From Bin87 sp965220105 (GTDB lineage: Bacteria > Chloroflexota > Dehalococcoidia > Lucifugimonadales > UBA3495), in assembly GCA_965220105.1 (NCBI GenBank), contig OZ244811.1, forward strand, positions 3,782,001 through 3,846,000: DNA of 64,000 bases. Direction: 5' to 3'. Under the pieces are notes generated by a model, which saw only the letters and a program-made list of their open reading frames with translations, did not search any database and was not told the DNA's origin. The first letter of the stretch is position 1; every line of letters starts with the position of its first letter. Shown here piece after piece: positions 53,642 through 63,460 of this stretch. The position numbers and the translations under genes are program-made.

Positions 53642-53960
53642 ATGAGCTGCCACATCCGCTTCGTGCTGGAACTGCACGATCCCGACGACGTCCAGCTGAA
53701 CAACCACAACCCGCCCCGTGTGTGCAATGCAAAGGCCCAGCAGGAGGCCTACGATCAGGCCTGCCGCCAGAAGTTGCGGGCCCTGCTCCTGGTGGTCAAG
53801 GCCCAAGCTGGAGGCGGTCGCCGCGGGCATCTCCACCCTGGAGACTGGGTTCCTGGCCAACATCGTCCTGCCCGACAACAACACCGCCGGCGACTGGATG
53901 CTTCCCCAGATCGAACAGGCCTACCGCACCTGTTGCCCGCTGCGGGACGGATCGGGAACC
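53642..53960 (+). pseudogene. conserved hypothetical gene, frameshifted
   Basis: The frame begins MSCHIRFVLELHDPDDVQLN and reaches 'CRQKLRALLLVVKA'. A single-base change near 53800 moves it to another frame, which continues 'KLEAVAAGISTLETGFLANI' and 'TAGDWMLPQIEQAYRT'. That pattern recalls uncharacterised proteins of phages and plasmids with the segment GISTLE-FLA-IVLPD. A further frame change follows. Confidence 0.5.
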
Positions 53961-54014
53961 GTCCCTTCGGTCCCATTCCCCTCCCGCCGGCCTGAGTGGT
54001 TCACACGTAGTAGT

Positions 54015-54716
54015 TCAACATCTTTGAATTGATGGATACAGGGACTTCAATTTGATGCGGGCGTCCGCGGTGGTGAAGCGCCAATGCACCCGTATTGCGT
54101 CCTGGTTGCGCTGCTGCTGCCACGCTGCCACCTCCCGCCGCAGGACGCTTTGGTCCGGTATGCGCCGGTCCAGGCATTGGCGGACCATCACCCCGATTTC
54201 GATCTCGGCCATGTTCAGCCAACTGCCATGCTTGGGCGTGTAGTGAATCTCCAGACGTTCGGCGATGCGCCGCGCTTCCGCCGGCTCGAACGCCTCGTAC
54301 AGCGAGGCTGGATGATGGGTGTTCAAATTGTCCATCACCAGCACGATCCGGTCTTTGTCCGGGTAGTCCTCGTCCATCAGTTGCTTGACCACCCGCGCCC
54401 AATCTACTTTGGTACGCCGGTCCGTAACTTCCACCCGGCGCCACCCCTCCAGCGGCGCGAACAACATGAACAGGTTGCTCACCCCGTTGCGCTGGTATTC
54501 GTAATCGTAGGTCTGGGCCGCCCCAGGCCGCGACGGGCGGGGCTGACGGGTCTCGCTTACCTGCTGCTTGCTGGTCTCGTCCAGGCACACCAGCACTTCG
54601 TTGTCTCCATAGGAGCGATGATAGACCTCCAGCACGTCTTCCATAGCGCACACGAACTCGGCGCTGGCCTGGGGCGGGATGCACCAGCATTCTTTCAGCC
54701 AAGGCTTGAGTTCGTT
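54015..54716 (-). CDS. IS630 transposase, ORF B (DDE catalytic part)
   Basis: It continues from the A-run as 'NELKPWLKECWCIPPQASAE'. The catalytic residues are in 'EVLVCLDETSKQQVSETRQP' (Asp), 'RIVLVMDNLNTHHPASLYEA' (Asp) and 'TPKHGSWLNMAEIEIGVMVR' (Glu). It is complete to the end, so a -1 frameshift from ORF A gives a full transposase. An independent start at ATG 54653 is possible but would lack the DNA-binding part. Confidence 0.87.
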   Translation of the reverse strand, partial: NELKPWLKECWCIPPQASAEFVCAMEDVLEVYHRSYGDNEVLVCLDETSKQQVSETRQPRPSRPGAAQTYDYEYQRNGVSNLFMLFAPLEGWRRVEVTDRRTKVDWARVVKQLMDEDYPDKDRIVLVMDNLNTHHPASLYEAFEPAEARRIAERLEIHYTPKHGSWLNMAEIEIGVMVRQCLDRRIPDQSVLRREVAAWQQQRNQDAIRVHWRFTTADARIKLKSLYPSIQRC

Positions 54717-55156
54717 TTTTTGAGCGTCTGGCGCACCGTTTCAGGGCTGATGCTCTCCACTATCTCCCGTTCTACCAACCGCTCTGCCAACAACTTCAGC
54801 GTCCAACCAGCCCGGCCCTCGGGCGGTTCTCCGCAGGCCAGGGCAATCAGATGGGCTTCCCCCTGACCGTCCAACCGCTTCTGCCTCCGGTTCAGTTGCT
54901 CCTTGCGCCCCAAGGCCCGCTCCAGACCCTCTGCCACGCAGCGGCGGCGCACCCGTTCCACCGTCGCCCGGCCAACTTGGAGGGACCGGGCGATATCCCC
55001 GTCCTTCATCACCCCGTCCCCTTGCCCCTCATCACTCAACAGCAGGATGCGGGCGTGGGTCTGCCGGTAGGCCGCCGCCCGCCCTCTCGTTACCATTGCC
55101 TTCAATTCCTGCCGCTCCTCCACGCTCAGTTTGACCCTGTACTTCTTCTCCATCAC
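54695..55156 (-). CDS. IS630 transposase, ORF A (helix-turn-helix part)
   Basis: 153 residues: MMEKKYRVKLSVEERQELKA is followed by 'GDIARSLQVGRATVERVRRR', the helix-turn-helix, and 'WTLKLLAERLVEREIVESIS', the second helical domain. It ends shortly after an A-run at 54715-54721. A ribosome slipping back one base there would read on into ORF B. IS630 elements commonly use such frameshifting. Confidence 0.85.
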   Translation of the reverse strand: MMEKKYRVKLSVEERQELKAMVTRGRAAAYRQTHARILLLSDEGQGDGVMKDGDIARSLQVGRATVERVRRRCVAEGLERALGRKEQLNRRQKRLDGQGEAHLIALACGEPPEGRAGWTLKLLAERLVEREIVESISPETVRQTLKKTNSSLG

Positions 55157-55231
55157 TCACTCCCCGCACCTTATTCTTTAGCTCCTTTAATTCACCTCAT
55201 TATCCGTCAGTTCAAAGCTGTTAGGCTAGTA

Positions 55232-55566
55232 GTTGGAACGGGAATGTACCTGTCGGGCTATGGCAGCGGCTGGCTGGTTGGGGCCCGTGGGCAGGCTGGG
55301 CGATCTTACCGCAGGTTGTTCGCCACGGTAGCCAGTCGCTTCAGGACGACGACCCTATTGCAGTTTTCTGCTTGGTCCTGGTCATAGACTCGGAGGTCTG
55401 CCAATCGCCGTATGCTGCCAATTGCTTTCGTAGCACGTGGGTGCATCGTAACCACACAGGACAACATGTCCTCATGGGCTGGACTTCGTGAACACACAGC
55501 CGGATCATGAATGGGTTCATAGGGGTCGTGTTGCAGGTCCTCGCGCATTACCGCCTGGACTTGCCT
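55232..55566. other. intergenic stretch, nothing supported
   Basis: Short frames only. No repeat or RNA element was noticed. Confidence 0.5.
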
Positions 55567-57118
55567 TCAGGAACGGGAGTTGTACAACGTGAAGGGAGCG
55601 GTGTCCTCCGGCGCCGTGCCACGGTAGAACTGTCGCAGATAGGGCTCCACCAGCCCGGCCAGCTCTCGCCGTTCCACTTCTCGGTCCGACAGGGGCCGAT
55701 CCAGGGCGGCCTTGATTTCCCTGAACAGGGCATCCTTGTCCACCTTGGTCAGGTGTCGTTCCCGGAGCACGACTTCGCCGTCCACCAGCACGGTGTCGAC
55801 GTCAATGCCCCGTCCCCGGTGCACTAGAGCGTCCACCACCGACACCCGCGGGTCCAGATACGGTTCTTCGATGTTCCGCAGGTCCACGAGCACCATGTCC
55901 GCCCGTTTCCCCGGTTCCAGGGCGCCGATCCGGTCTCCGAACCAGCTGGCGTAGGCGCCGTTGACTGTAGCCATCTCCAGGACCTGGGTAGGACGTGGGA
56001 GGCTCCACATCGATCCCCGGCACACGGTGGAGCTTCAGCACCAGTCGCATCTCCTGGAACAGGTCCTTGTCGTCGTTCAGGCCAGCCTCGTCGCTGCCGA
56101 TAGCCACCTTGATTCCCGCCGCCAGGATCCGGCCCAGGGGCGCTATCCCGCTCTGGAGCCGCAGGTTGGAGCTGGCGTTGTGGCAGATGTTGGCGCCGGT
56201 GGCGGCCATCAACCGCAGGTCCTCCTCCGTGGCCCACACGCTGTGGCCGCAGGTCACTTCGGGACCCAGGAAACCGAGGTCGTAAAGGTGCTGCAGAGGA
56301 GTCTTGCCGTAGGCTGTGTGGCCGTAAAGCTTCTGGTACACCGTTTCCTGCAGGTGGATGTGTATGCCGGTCCGGTAGCGTCCCGCCAGTTCCTTCAGCG
56401 CGGTGAGCAACTGGTCGGAGCAGCGGTGGACGTTGCTGGGGGCCATGGTGACCTGCACCCGTTCGTACTGGTTGTTGCCGTATTTCCGGCAGATCTCTTC
56501 CAGGACGGGCATCACCTCGTCCACGGGCCAGTAGCTGGGTGCCATGAAGGACCGGTACCGTTCTGCCAAGTCCGGGGGCATTTGCGCGGCAAAGTCAGCC
56601 TCTCCGCCGCCGGAACCCGCGACCATCGAGTTCTGATCCACCACGGAGGGGGCGTATGAGACGCGCATTCCGGAAGCCTGGTAGGCGCTCACGACCCGGT
56701 CGGCGATCTCCAGGCTTACCGGTCCGTACCCGCGCCTGGGCGAGTGTATCGCCTGCACCATCGTGGTCCCGGTCTCGATCATCTGGACCGCACCGTAAAG
56801 TTGGTCCAGGTAGGGGTCGATCGCCCGGACCCCGATGCGGGCGAGGCTCCACAATTCCAGGGGCAGGTCGGGTGCACCCATCTGGAATGGAGTGAGGCCG
56901 ACGTGGAAGTGGTCGTTGACCAGCCCCGGCATGACGATGTGATTGCCGGAACCGATGACCTCGGCGTCGGGATGCTGACGACTGAGCTCCCGGTAGTCGC
57001 CCACCGCTTCGATTTGCCCGTCCCGCTGGAGCACCGCCCCGTCGGAGACCACCTCTGCCGAATCGGGGCCGGTGACCTTGCAGACGACGTGCTTTCCCCG
57101 TACCAGAGATAGTGTCAT
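55567..57118 (-). pseudogene. amidohydrolase (cytosine deaminase/chlorohydrolase-like), frameshifted
   Basis: ATG 57118 (MTLSLVRGKHVVCKVTGPDS) begins a metal-dependent hydrolase. The metal motif HxH is in 'VMPGLVNDHFHVGLTPFQMG'. Further ligands are in 'GIHIHLQETVYQKLYG' and 'EVTCGHSVWATEEDL', and the Asp is in 'IKVAIGSDEAGLNDDKDLFQ'. At about 56005-56015 the frame shifts by one, and the C-terminal end 'PTQVLEMATVNGAYASWFGD', with the typical 'LEPGKRADMVLVDL', is read in another frame. If the shift is a sequencing error it would be a working deaminase/hydrolase, about 515 residues. Confidence 0.85.
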
Positions 57119-57537
57119 TGCCGCCTCCTGAGCGGATGTCCCGCTTCGTTCTGCCCGAAGTTGGAGTATCCCAGACCGCATTTTACACACTCTTGATTGG
57201 TTCAGAGAGAGGGACATTTGGTGATTGTCCAGTTTCTCGTCCCCTCCTCCATGGAATATGTAATCGGCGGGGATAAAGTGGACCACGTGGGAGGCTCGAT
57301 CACTGACCGTCAACACCGCATCGGTACGTTTTCCCGCCGCCATTGACAACCTGAGTCACCACCGGCGGTATCAGGTACTTGTCGGACTATCATGGAGGAT
57401 GGTACAACCACTGGAGGCAGGTCACCCCCTGATACTTCCCTTGTTACCAAGGTGAAGGGACTTTCGAAACACCTTCCAAGCCGGGTTCACCAGACTAGAC
57501 CTATCTTTTCAAAAATCATTAACGGAGAGGTGCTGCT
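57119..57537. other. divergent promoter region between amidohydrolase and serine hydrolase genes
   Basis: The two genes point away from each other, so the 419 bases should hold both promoters. No clear -35/-10 pair or operator could be assigned. Confidence 0.4.
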
Positions 57538-58692
57538 ATGGCGGAAAGTTCGCAAAGCATCGTACAAGAAGCTATTGACGTTGCCATCGGCGAACGCGGG
57601 GAAATCGGAGTTCAGGTCGCAGCTTACCTGGACAGCGAATTGGTGATCGACCGGTGGGGCGGCCTGGCTGACGAGACCACCGGCCAGGAGGTCGATGGAG
57701 ACACCCTGTTCCCGGTGTTTTCCAATATCAAAGCAATGACGGCGACAGCGCTCCACATTCAGGCGGAGCGCGGGCTGGTGGACTACTACCAACCCGTGGC
57801 TAAATACTGGCCCGAATTCGGAAAGTACGGCAAGGACAAAGGCACGGTGTTCGATGCGTTGACCCACCGTATTGGAGTTCCCCTGATGCCCGTGGGAGTT
57901 ACTCCGGAATTGATGTGCGACTGGGACTGGATGGTTGGGCAGATCGCGGAGATGCACCCTCTCTTCGAGCCTGGAACCCGAAGCGGCTACATGGCCTACA
58001 CCTTTGGCTGGGTAATAGGTGAGGTCGTGCGTCGTACGGATCCAATGCACCGGCCCTTCGGTCAGTTCATCCAGGAAGAAATCTGCCAACCCCTGGGCAT
58101 CACCGACCTTTGGGCCGGAATTCCACCCGAGGTTGAACCCCGGGTGGCTAAACTTGCCAATCTACCAGAGGTCCCTCCCGGCGCTCCGGGAATACCTCCG
58201 GACTCGCTACGGTTCCGGGCCTCTCCGCCAGTGGTGGGGACTACCCAAGAGGTGTTTGGCCGCTCAGATGTGCGCCAAGCCTGTATCCCCGGCGCCCAGG
58301 GGATCATGAATGCGCGAAGCCAGGCCCGGTTCTACGCCATGCTGGCCAACGGCGGTGAACTGGACGGTGTGCGCCTTCTTTCTGAGGACCGAGTGCGTAC
58401 CTTCCACATACCCCGACCCCCCAGCGATTACGATCCGGTGCATGGTAGACCCCATCATGGGACCATCGGTGGCTTCCACTTTGCAGGTAGTCCCGGCATG
58501 GGCGCCATGGGCAGCAACCCTCTGGCTTTCGGCCATAACGGGGCCGGCGGTTGTCTGGGCTGGGTGGACCCTCAGCATCGACTGGCGGTTGCTATCCAGC
58601 ATAACCGCATGGTCCCCCACGGCCCTCCCGAGGAAAGCCCGCTGACACCCATTGGTGGAGCAGTGCGAAAGGCTCTGGGGATACCCGAGTAG
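57538..58692 (+). CDS. serine hydrolase, class C beta-lactamase family
   Basis: 384 residues. The Ser-x-x-Lys nucleophile motif is in 'TLFPVFSNIKAMTATALHIQ' (SNIK). The Tyr motif is probably in 'SGYMAYTFGWVIGEVV', and the third motif (HxG in place of KTG) is in 'LAFGHNGAGGCLGWVDP'. It is related to penicillin-binding proteins and esterases of the same fold, and no signal peptide is present, so it is likely a cytoplasmic esterase or amidase. ATG 57538 follows GAGAGGTG. It is divergent from the amidohydrolase, and the two may act on related substrates. Confidence 0.88.
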   Translation: MAESSQSIVQEAIDVAIGERGEIGVQVAAYLDSELVIDRWGGLADETTGQEVDGDTLFPVFSNIKAMTATALHIQAERGLVDYYQPVAKYWPEFGKYGKDKGTVFDALTHRIGVPLMPVGVTPELMCDWDWMVGQIAEMHPLFEPGTRSGYMAYTFGWVIGEVVRRTDPMHRPFGQFIQEEICQPLGITDLWAGIPPEVEPRVAKLANLPEVPPGAPGIPPDSLRFRASPPVVGTTQEVFGRSDVRQACIPGAQGIMNARSQARFYAMLANGGELDGVRLLSEDRVRTFHIPRPPSDYDPVHGRPHHGTIGGFHFAGSPGMGAMGSNPLAFGHNGAGGCLGWVDPQHRLAVAIQHNRMVPHGPPEESPLTPIGGAVRKALGIPE

Positions 58693-58769
58693 CTTCTCCA
58701 TTTGCTCCGGAGCATTCGCTTGCTTGTAGGGGAAACAACTCATTGGATACCGCTCTCTTGAACGCCATC

Positions 58770-58852
58770 CCTTTGTCGAAGGCCAGGGGAATGGCTCGTC
58801 CGATGCCCCGTCCGGCGCCTGTAATCAACGCCACTTTACCTGTGAGCAACAT
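58770..58852 (-). pseudogene. short-chain dehydrogenase N-terminal fragment
   Basis: MLLTGKVALITGAGRGIGRA is a textbook Rossmann start with the TGxxxGxG loop, followed by 'IPLAFDKG' and then unrelated sequence. Only about 28 residues remain. It sits between the serine hydrolase and the sulfatase-like gene, so an SDR gene was lost here. Confidence 0.65.
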
Positions 58853-58941
58853 CCGTTGTTTCTTACCCGCCCTGGTATGCTCGTCCGATAGAGGCTCGCG
58901 ACCCGCCGAATTCGCATCGCCGAAGAGAACCGCCTTCGGAG

Positions 58942-60336
58942 CTAAATTCGCAGGTCTAATCGAGGTGTCAGCAGGTGGTCGGGCACCTGGGTCTCGCGCA
59001 TGAACCTGACTAGGAACTGATGCATTTCCCGCGCAATGTCCCCGTGGGTTCCTATCACGTTCTGGAGCTGGCGCGGATCGGAGGTCAGATGGTAGAGCTC
59101 CGAGACACCCTCCTGGGGGCTGTAGAGTAGGCTCCACTCTCCGGAGGTGACGGTGGTGACGGGATAATCCGAGAGGGGACGGAGCAGGTTGTCCACGGAA
59201 TGGACCGGATCACCCGGGTTCGCGAAGGGAATGCTGCTGATCACGTACTCCCTCCCCGAAATCGAACCGTCCCTCATCCCGGGCGCGAGAGACCTGCCTT
59301 GGACGAAATCGGGGATGTCCATCTCCATGAGGTCTAGCACGGTCGGCATGACATCTATCGCGGAGCTCAGGCCCTGGTACACTCCCACGGGCAGTCCGGG
59401 CACGCGGATCAAAAGCGGGATGTGGATGAGCTCCTCGAAAAGGGGAGAATGGGCCCAGGTCGATCCCGGCTCTCCGTATGGCCGGAGGGTCCCGTCCGGG
59501 AACTTGCCAGAGTTCATCTTGCCAAAAAGGCCGCCGTGCTCCCCAAAGTAAAAGCCGTGATCCGTGGTGAAAATCACCGCAGTCCGGTCGGTCAGGCCCA
59601 TGTTCTCGACCGACTTCAACAGGAATCCCAGCCACGTGTCGACCATGGTGATCTCGCCGCAATACGTGGCGTGACCCTTCCGCAACGTGTCCTCCTCGTA
59701 TCCGGGCACATCGTGCCAATTTCCGTACAACGGAAGCACCAACTCGCCGTTGTATTCGGGCCGGTAGAGTTCCGTGTAATAGGAAGGCGCGTCCCAGGGT
59801 TCGTGGGGATCCCAGGTGTCAACGTAGAGAAAAAAGTCCTCCTTGTAGTGTTGCTCCAACCACCGCATGGCCGTCATGAAGGTGCGCGGGGCGTTGTGGT
59901 CCGCTTCGTACCGCCATGCTGCCCGGACGTCCTGGGATTCGTGATGATAGCCGGGCTGCGGGATCATAGACCACAGGGTATCCTGCCCTCGGTTCATGAA
60001 GAAGGACTGAAACCCTCGGTCGTAGTTCATCCCATCCCTCAAATAGTAGGGGGTGTCCACCGATGCCGCCGTATGAAAGCCGCGGCCAGCCAGCAGATCC
60101 GCCAGAGTGGTCACTTCCGCCGGTAGAGGCTCCCACCCCATGAATGACATCGTCCAGCGGCCCGTTTGATGGTCCGCCCTGGTGGGCATGGTGGGAAATC
60201 CGGCCGAGTAGTGTTGTTCGAACCGGATCGATCTGGCGGCTAGCGTATCGAGGGAGGGCGTTCGAATGGTCGGATTGCCGTAAGCGCCGATGTGATCCCT
60301 GCGGAAGGTGTCCGTAACAATCCAGATGACGTTCAT
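58942..60336 (-). CDS. sulfatase-fold hydrolase without the formylglycine cysteine
   Basis: 464 residues of the alkaline phosphatase/sulfatase superfamily. The metal site is seen in 'MNVIWIVTDTFRRDHIGAYG' (Asp) and 'DRTAVIFTTDHGFYFGEHGG' (Asp-His). The usual C/S-x-P-x-R motif is replaced by 'SAGFPTMPTRADHQTG', where threonine occupies the catalytic position, so the formylglycine modification should not occur. The substrate may therefore be a phosphate or phosphonate ester, or the protein may be inactive. ATG 60336 follows AAAGGAG by eight bases; GTG 60345 is less likely. Confidence 0.88.
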   Translation of the reverse strand: MNVIWIVTDTFRRDHIGAYGNPTIRTPSLDTLAARSIRFEQHYSAGFPTMPTRADHQTGRWTMSFMGWEPLPAEVTTLADLLAGRGFHTAASVDTPYYLRDGMNYDRGFQSFFMNRGQDTLWSMIPQPGYHHESQDVRAAWRYEADHNAPRTFMTAMRWLEQHYKEDFFLYVDTWDPHEPWDAPSYYTELYRPEYNGELVLPLYGNWHDVPGYEEDTLRKGHATYCGEITMVDTWLGFLLKSVENMGLTDRTAVIFTTDHGFYFGEHGGLFGKMNSGKFPDGTLRPYGEPGSTWAHSPLFEELIHIPLLIRVPGLPVGVYQGLSSAIDVMPTVLDLMEMDIPDFVQGRSLAPGMRDGSISGREYVISSIPFANPGDPVHSVDNLLRPLSDYPVTTVTSGEWSLLYSPQEGVSELYHLTSDPRQLQNVIGTHGDIAREMHQFLVRFMRETQVPDHLLTPRLDLRI

Positions 60337-60429
60337 CGTGGACACTCCTTTGGTTCATTGGCGATATACATTCCACGAATTGCCGTATCTACCGTTTTGC
60401 AAAGCCTGTAGGCCGCCAATGTTACGACA

Positions 60430-60470
60430 ACATGCTCAGCTTGCGCACTGCCTCAAATCAAATGTTACCG
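60430..60470 (+). pseudogene. IS21 IstA-like scrap
   Basis: A short frame reads LRTASNQML. Its DNA GCGCACTGCCTCAAATCAAATG (60443-60464) is the inverted match of the IstA remnant at 60904-60925, differing at one base, so it is probably a second, inverted scrap of the same element. Confidence 0.45.
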
Positions 60471-60482
60471 AAAAAGCGGGTG

Positions 60483-60551
60483 GCGTACCGGCCCTTCCTC
60501 GACTATTCGCTGAACAACGTCGGCGACCCCTTTCACAACAGCAACTACTGG
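60483..60551 (+). pseudogene. histidine decarboxylase-like fragment
   Basis: AYRPFLDYSLNNVGDPFHNS followed by NYW resembles the 'NN-GDPF---NY' region of PLP-dependent histidine decarboxylases. Only 23 residues remain between IS21 scraps. By eye only. Confidence 0.4.
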
Positions 60552-60879
60552 TCCAAGCGCTTACCGTGGACGACCGCGAAAAAGCCGCCGGCGCCATCAG
60601 GGACGCCACCATCCTCTGAAGCCGGCCGAAGCCGATTTCTAGGAGCGTGTTGTCTATCGCAATCAGGCTGGTGCTGGAAATGTCCGAAAGGGGCACTTCA
60701 CGTAGCCCGCGTTTCACGAAGTTGACGTAATGACCGCTGTGCGTACCAACGCGGGTATCAGTAAGGCGGAGGACGCCGGAAAGATGGATACCCAAATCGG
60801 GTTCTCCGATGCAATGCAGCGAGTCTTCCCAACGACGGTGGCCAGTTATCCAATTTCGTGGCTGGATCCATCAAGAGAC

Positions 60880-61045
60880 CTTGTGTAACCGAAGTTCAGT
60901 GGCATTTGATTTGAGGCAATGCGCCGCCAATCTTGTAATCGTCGTTGCAGCGTCCTGAGCTGGGAAGCGCTGAACCGGTCGGGGTGCTGCTCCTCTAGCC
61001 ACTCGATAATTGTCGTTGCCTTCAGCCCAGCTTCCGCCTGAATGA
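60880..61045 (-). pseudogene. IS21-family IstA transposase remnant
   Basis: The frame reads 'GLKATTIIEWLEEQHPDRFS' and 'ASQLRTLQRRLQDWRRIASN', typical of the N-terminal part of IstA. It is cut on both sides. The remainder of 61046-61271 and of 60552-60879 shows no gene. Confidence 0.7.
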
Positions 61046-61271
61046 CGGATTATTAACCGAACCACCTAAATTGCAACGCTTTCAACCAATAACCGCTTGC
61101 TGGACGGGCTGAACCCGACAATGATAATATCCAGCGAAGAAGATCCCAGCCCAGGCTGCTCTTGGTTGGACTGTCCAGCATATCGAAACCAAAACGAGCA
61201 AAGCTGGGCCCATTCAACCCAATGAATGGAGGCCTGTGTCGGTTCAGGTGTCACAGAAAAGGGGTAAGCCC

Positions 61272-62675
61272 GTGGCGGATTTGCAAGTAACTACTATGAC
61301 CGGTACCAACTCGATGCTTGGAGAGGCGGCAATTGAAGAATTGCGGGGGAACCTGAGCGGAGAATTGGTCCTGCCATGGGATGACAGCTACCACGAATCG
61401 CGCAAGGTTTGGAATGCCAATATCGACAAGCATCCGGCTCTCATGGTGTATTGCGCCGGAGTCGCAGACGTTATCGATGCGGTCAACTTCGCCCGAGACA
61501 ACAATTTGCTGCTGTCCGTCCGGGGCGGCGGTCACAACTTCCCTGGCACCTGCGTAGCCGATAACGGGATGGTCATTGACCTGTCCCGGATGAACAGTGT
61601 GCGCGTCGATCCGGTACGACGCACCGCCAGAGCTGCAGGCGGCACCAAGTGGGGTCAGTTTGACCGGGAGACACAGGCCTTCGGACTGGCCTCCACCGGC
61701 GGCACCAACTACGACACCGGCATCGGCGGGCTGACCCTGGGCGGCGGTATGGGTTGGTTGGGGGGCAAGCATGGCTTGGCCCTGGACAACCTGATTGGGG
61801 TAGATATAGTAACTGCCGACGGGCAGCTCCGCGTCGCTAACTCAACCGAGAATTCAGATCTGTTCTGGTCGGTGCGCGGCGGGGGAGGCAATTTCGGCGT
61901 AGTAACTTCCTTCGAGTACCAACTGCACCCCGTGGGCCCTGTAACGGTTGGTATGGTGATCTTCCCCCTGGACCAGGCCAAGGAGATTCTCCAGTTTTAC
62001 AACGAGTTCGCCGCTGATGTCCCCGACGAATTGAACACGGTCAGCGCATTGGCTACCCTGCCAGATGGCACGCCGGTAGTGGGCATAGTGGGTTGCTACA
62101 ATGGGTCTGCGGTCGAGGGAGAGAAGGCGTTGGAACCCCTGAGGAAGCTGGGCCAGCCCGTGATGGCCCAGTTTGACCTCTTGCCATACGTTCAAATGCA
62201 ACGCCTGGTGGACTCGTTCACCCCCGAAAACCAACAGTATTATGAGAAGTCCCACTTCATCACCGACATCAGCGACGGCGTCATTGACGCCCTGATAAAG
62301 GGCTATCGCAACACATCATCGCCCGGGAACCTCTTGTTCTTTCAGCAGCAAGGGAACGCCGTTAGCCGCGTTCCCCAGGATGCCACAGCCTACAGCCACC
62401 GGGATGCCAGGTATAACCTCCTGCTCATCGCCCGCTGGGCCGACCCGGGAGAGTCGGAAATCCACTTCCGGTGGACTCGCGACCTGTGGGAGGAATTGCT
62501 GCCCTACAGCACTGGCGGGGTCTACGTCAATAACGTTGGCAGAGAGGCCGATGATGGCGCCACCATGGTTCGCTCCTCCTACGGGGCCAACTACCCGAGA
62601 TTGGCGGAGCTGAAGAAGAAATACGACCCCGCCAACTTGTTCCGGCACAACCAGAACATCAGCCCGGCGGAATAG
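61272..62675 (+). CDS. FAD-linked oxidoreductase (berberine bridge enzyme-like)
   Basis: 467 residues of the PCMH-type FAD family. The FAD-binding domain has 'LLSVRGGGHNFPGTCVADNG', where the histidine is the usual covalent flavin ligand. 'TGIGGLTLGGGMGWLGGKHG' follows without the cysteine used by bicovalent members. The C-terminal BBE motif is 'NYPRLAELKKKYDPANLFRH'. It oxidises an unknown alcohol, sugar or amine-type substrate using oxygen or another acceptor. GTG 61272 follows AAAGGGGT by seven bases; ATG 61299 is an alternative. It is isolated between decayed DNA on both sides. Confidence 0.9.
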   Translation: MADLQVTTMTGTNSMLGEAAIEELRGNLSGELVLPWDDSYHESRKVWNANIDKHPALMVYCAGVADVIDAVNFARDNNLLLSVRGGGHNFPGTCVADNGMVIDLSRMNSVRVDPVRRTARAAGGTKWGQFDRETQAFGLASTGGTNYDTGIGGLTLGGGMGWLGGKHGLALDNLIGVDIVTADGQLRVANSTENSDLFWSVRGGGGNFGVVTSFEYQLHPVGPVTVGMVIFPLDQAKEILQFYNEFAADVPDELNTVSALATLPDGTPVVGIVGCYNGSAVEGEKALEPLRKLGQPVMAQFDLLPYVQMQRLVDSFTPENQQYYEKSHFITDISDGVIDALIKGYRNTSSPGNLLFFQQQGNAVSRVPQDATAYSHRDARYNLLLIARWADPGESEIHFRWTRDLWEELLPYSTGGVYVNNVGREADDGATMVRSSYGANYPRLAELKKKYDPANLFRHNQNISPAE

Positions 62676-63460
62676 ACGCTCCGGGCGGCGGCGTTCCATT
62701 TCATCCGCATTCGTGGCTTCGGCAAGGCCAGCGCGCCGGAGCCGGCCAGGGTCGGAATTCAGAAGGGTGGGCTTGGCGGGGCCCCTCTCCATGTCCGGTC
62801 GGAAACCGCCGTACCACTCCTCCCGCTTGACGGCGGTGACGTCGGCGAAGAAGTTTTCCGCCATGCCTCCCCTGCCGCACTACCCGCAGCAGTCTCGGAA
62901 GAACGGCCAGAAACCATTCTGTCTCCTCCGGCGCCCCTCCAGCTTTTGGGCGAATATAGCCATGTGGACCAATGCTGCACTCCCTCCGGATGCGAGGGTG
63001 TTCCCATGTTCAATGAGCACTCCTCATCGAGAAGTCCGTCGAGTCAGCGTTGGATTTGCGTCAAAACGTTCAGGTCGGTCCAGCCATAGCAGCCTGTCTG
63101 AGGATTGGCGATTGGTCAAGTCTTAACCTTGACGCAGGTTCTCCTCATCGGCCCAGGGTCTCAACATCACCGTATAGTGCCAATTTGAGCCACATCCTGA
63201 TCAACCTGGCCTAGAAATCTGGCCGGGAACCCCGATTCTCCACAAGCCGTTATTTTCATGACGTCGAATACCGATGTAATGATGGGTTCTTGAAACGTAT
63301 TGCATACACTATCACGCCGTATACGACTGTAATACGTCTACTTGGAGTAGTGCAAAACCCGGCCAATGGCTTTCCGGCCAGACCTCTAGGCAGAACAAGA
63401 GGCTCTCGACATCTACGTCGAAGAGCGCATGCGACGCGATCCACAGATGGTACTAAGAGT
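62676..63460. other. intergenic stretch without a supported gene
   Basis: One minus-strand frame from 62864 (MAENFFADVTAVKREEWYGG) looks protein-like for about 60 residues and may be a remnant. The rest has only short frames. Confidence 0.4.

Larger units (their letters stand above)
54009..55231 (-). mobile_element. IS630-family insertion sequence
   Basis: Imperfect inverted ends of about 31 bp run in register from TA at 54009 and TA at 55231 (common core AACA-CTTTGAA-TGA-GGATA). The TA ends fit the IS630 target duplication. It contains two overlapping transposase frames. Confidence 0.8.

Noticed and set aside
55802..57349. Amidohydrolase start at 57349
   Set aside because: The upstream part is not similar to the family; the normal start MTLSLVRG at 57118 fits.
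60443..60925. A 480-bp MITE with 22-bp inverted ends
   Set aside because: The inverted arms are explained by two opposite scraps of an IS21 IstA gene (the same RTASNQM/RIASNQM codons).
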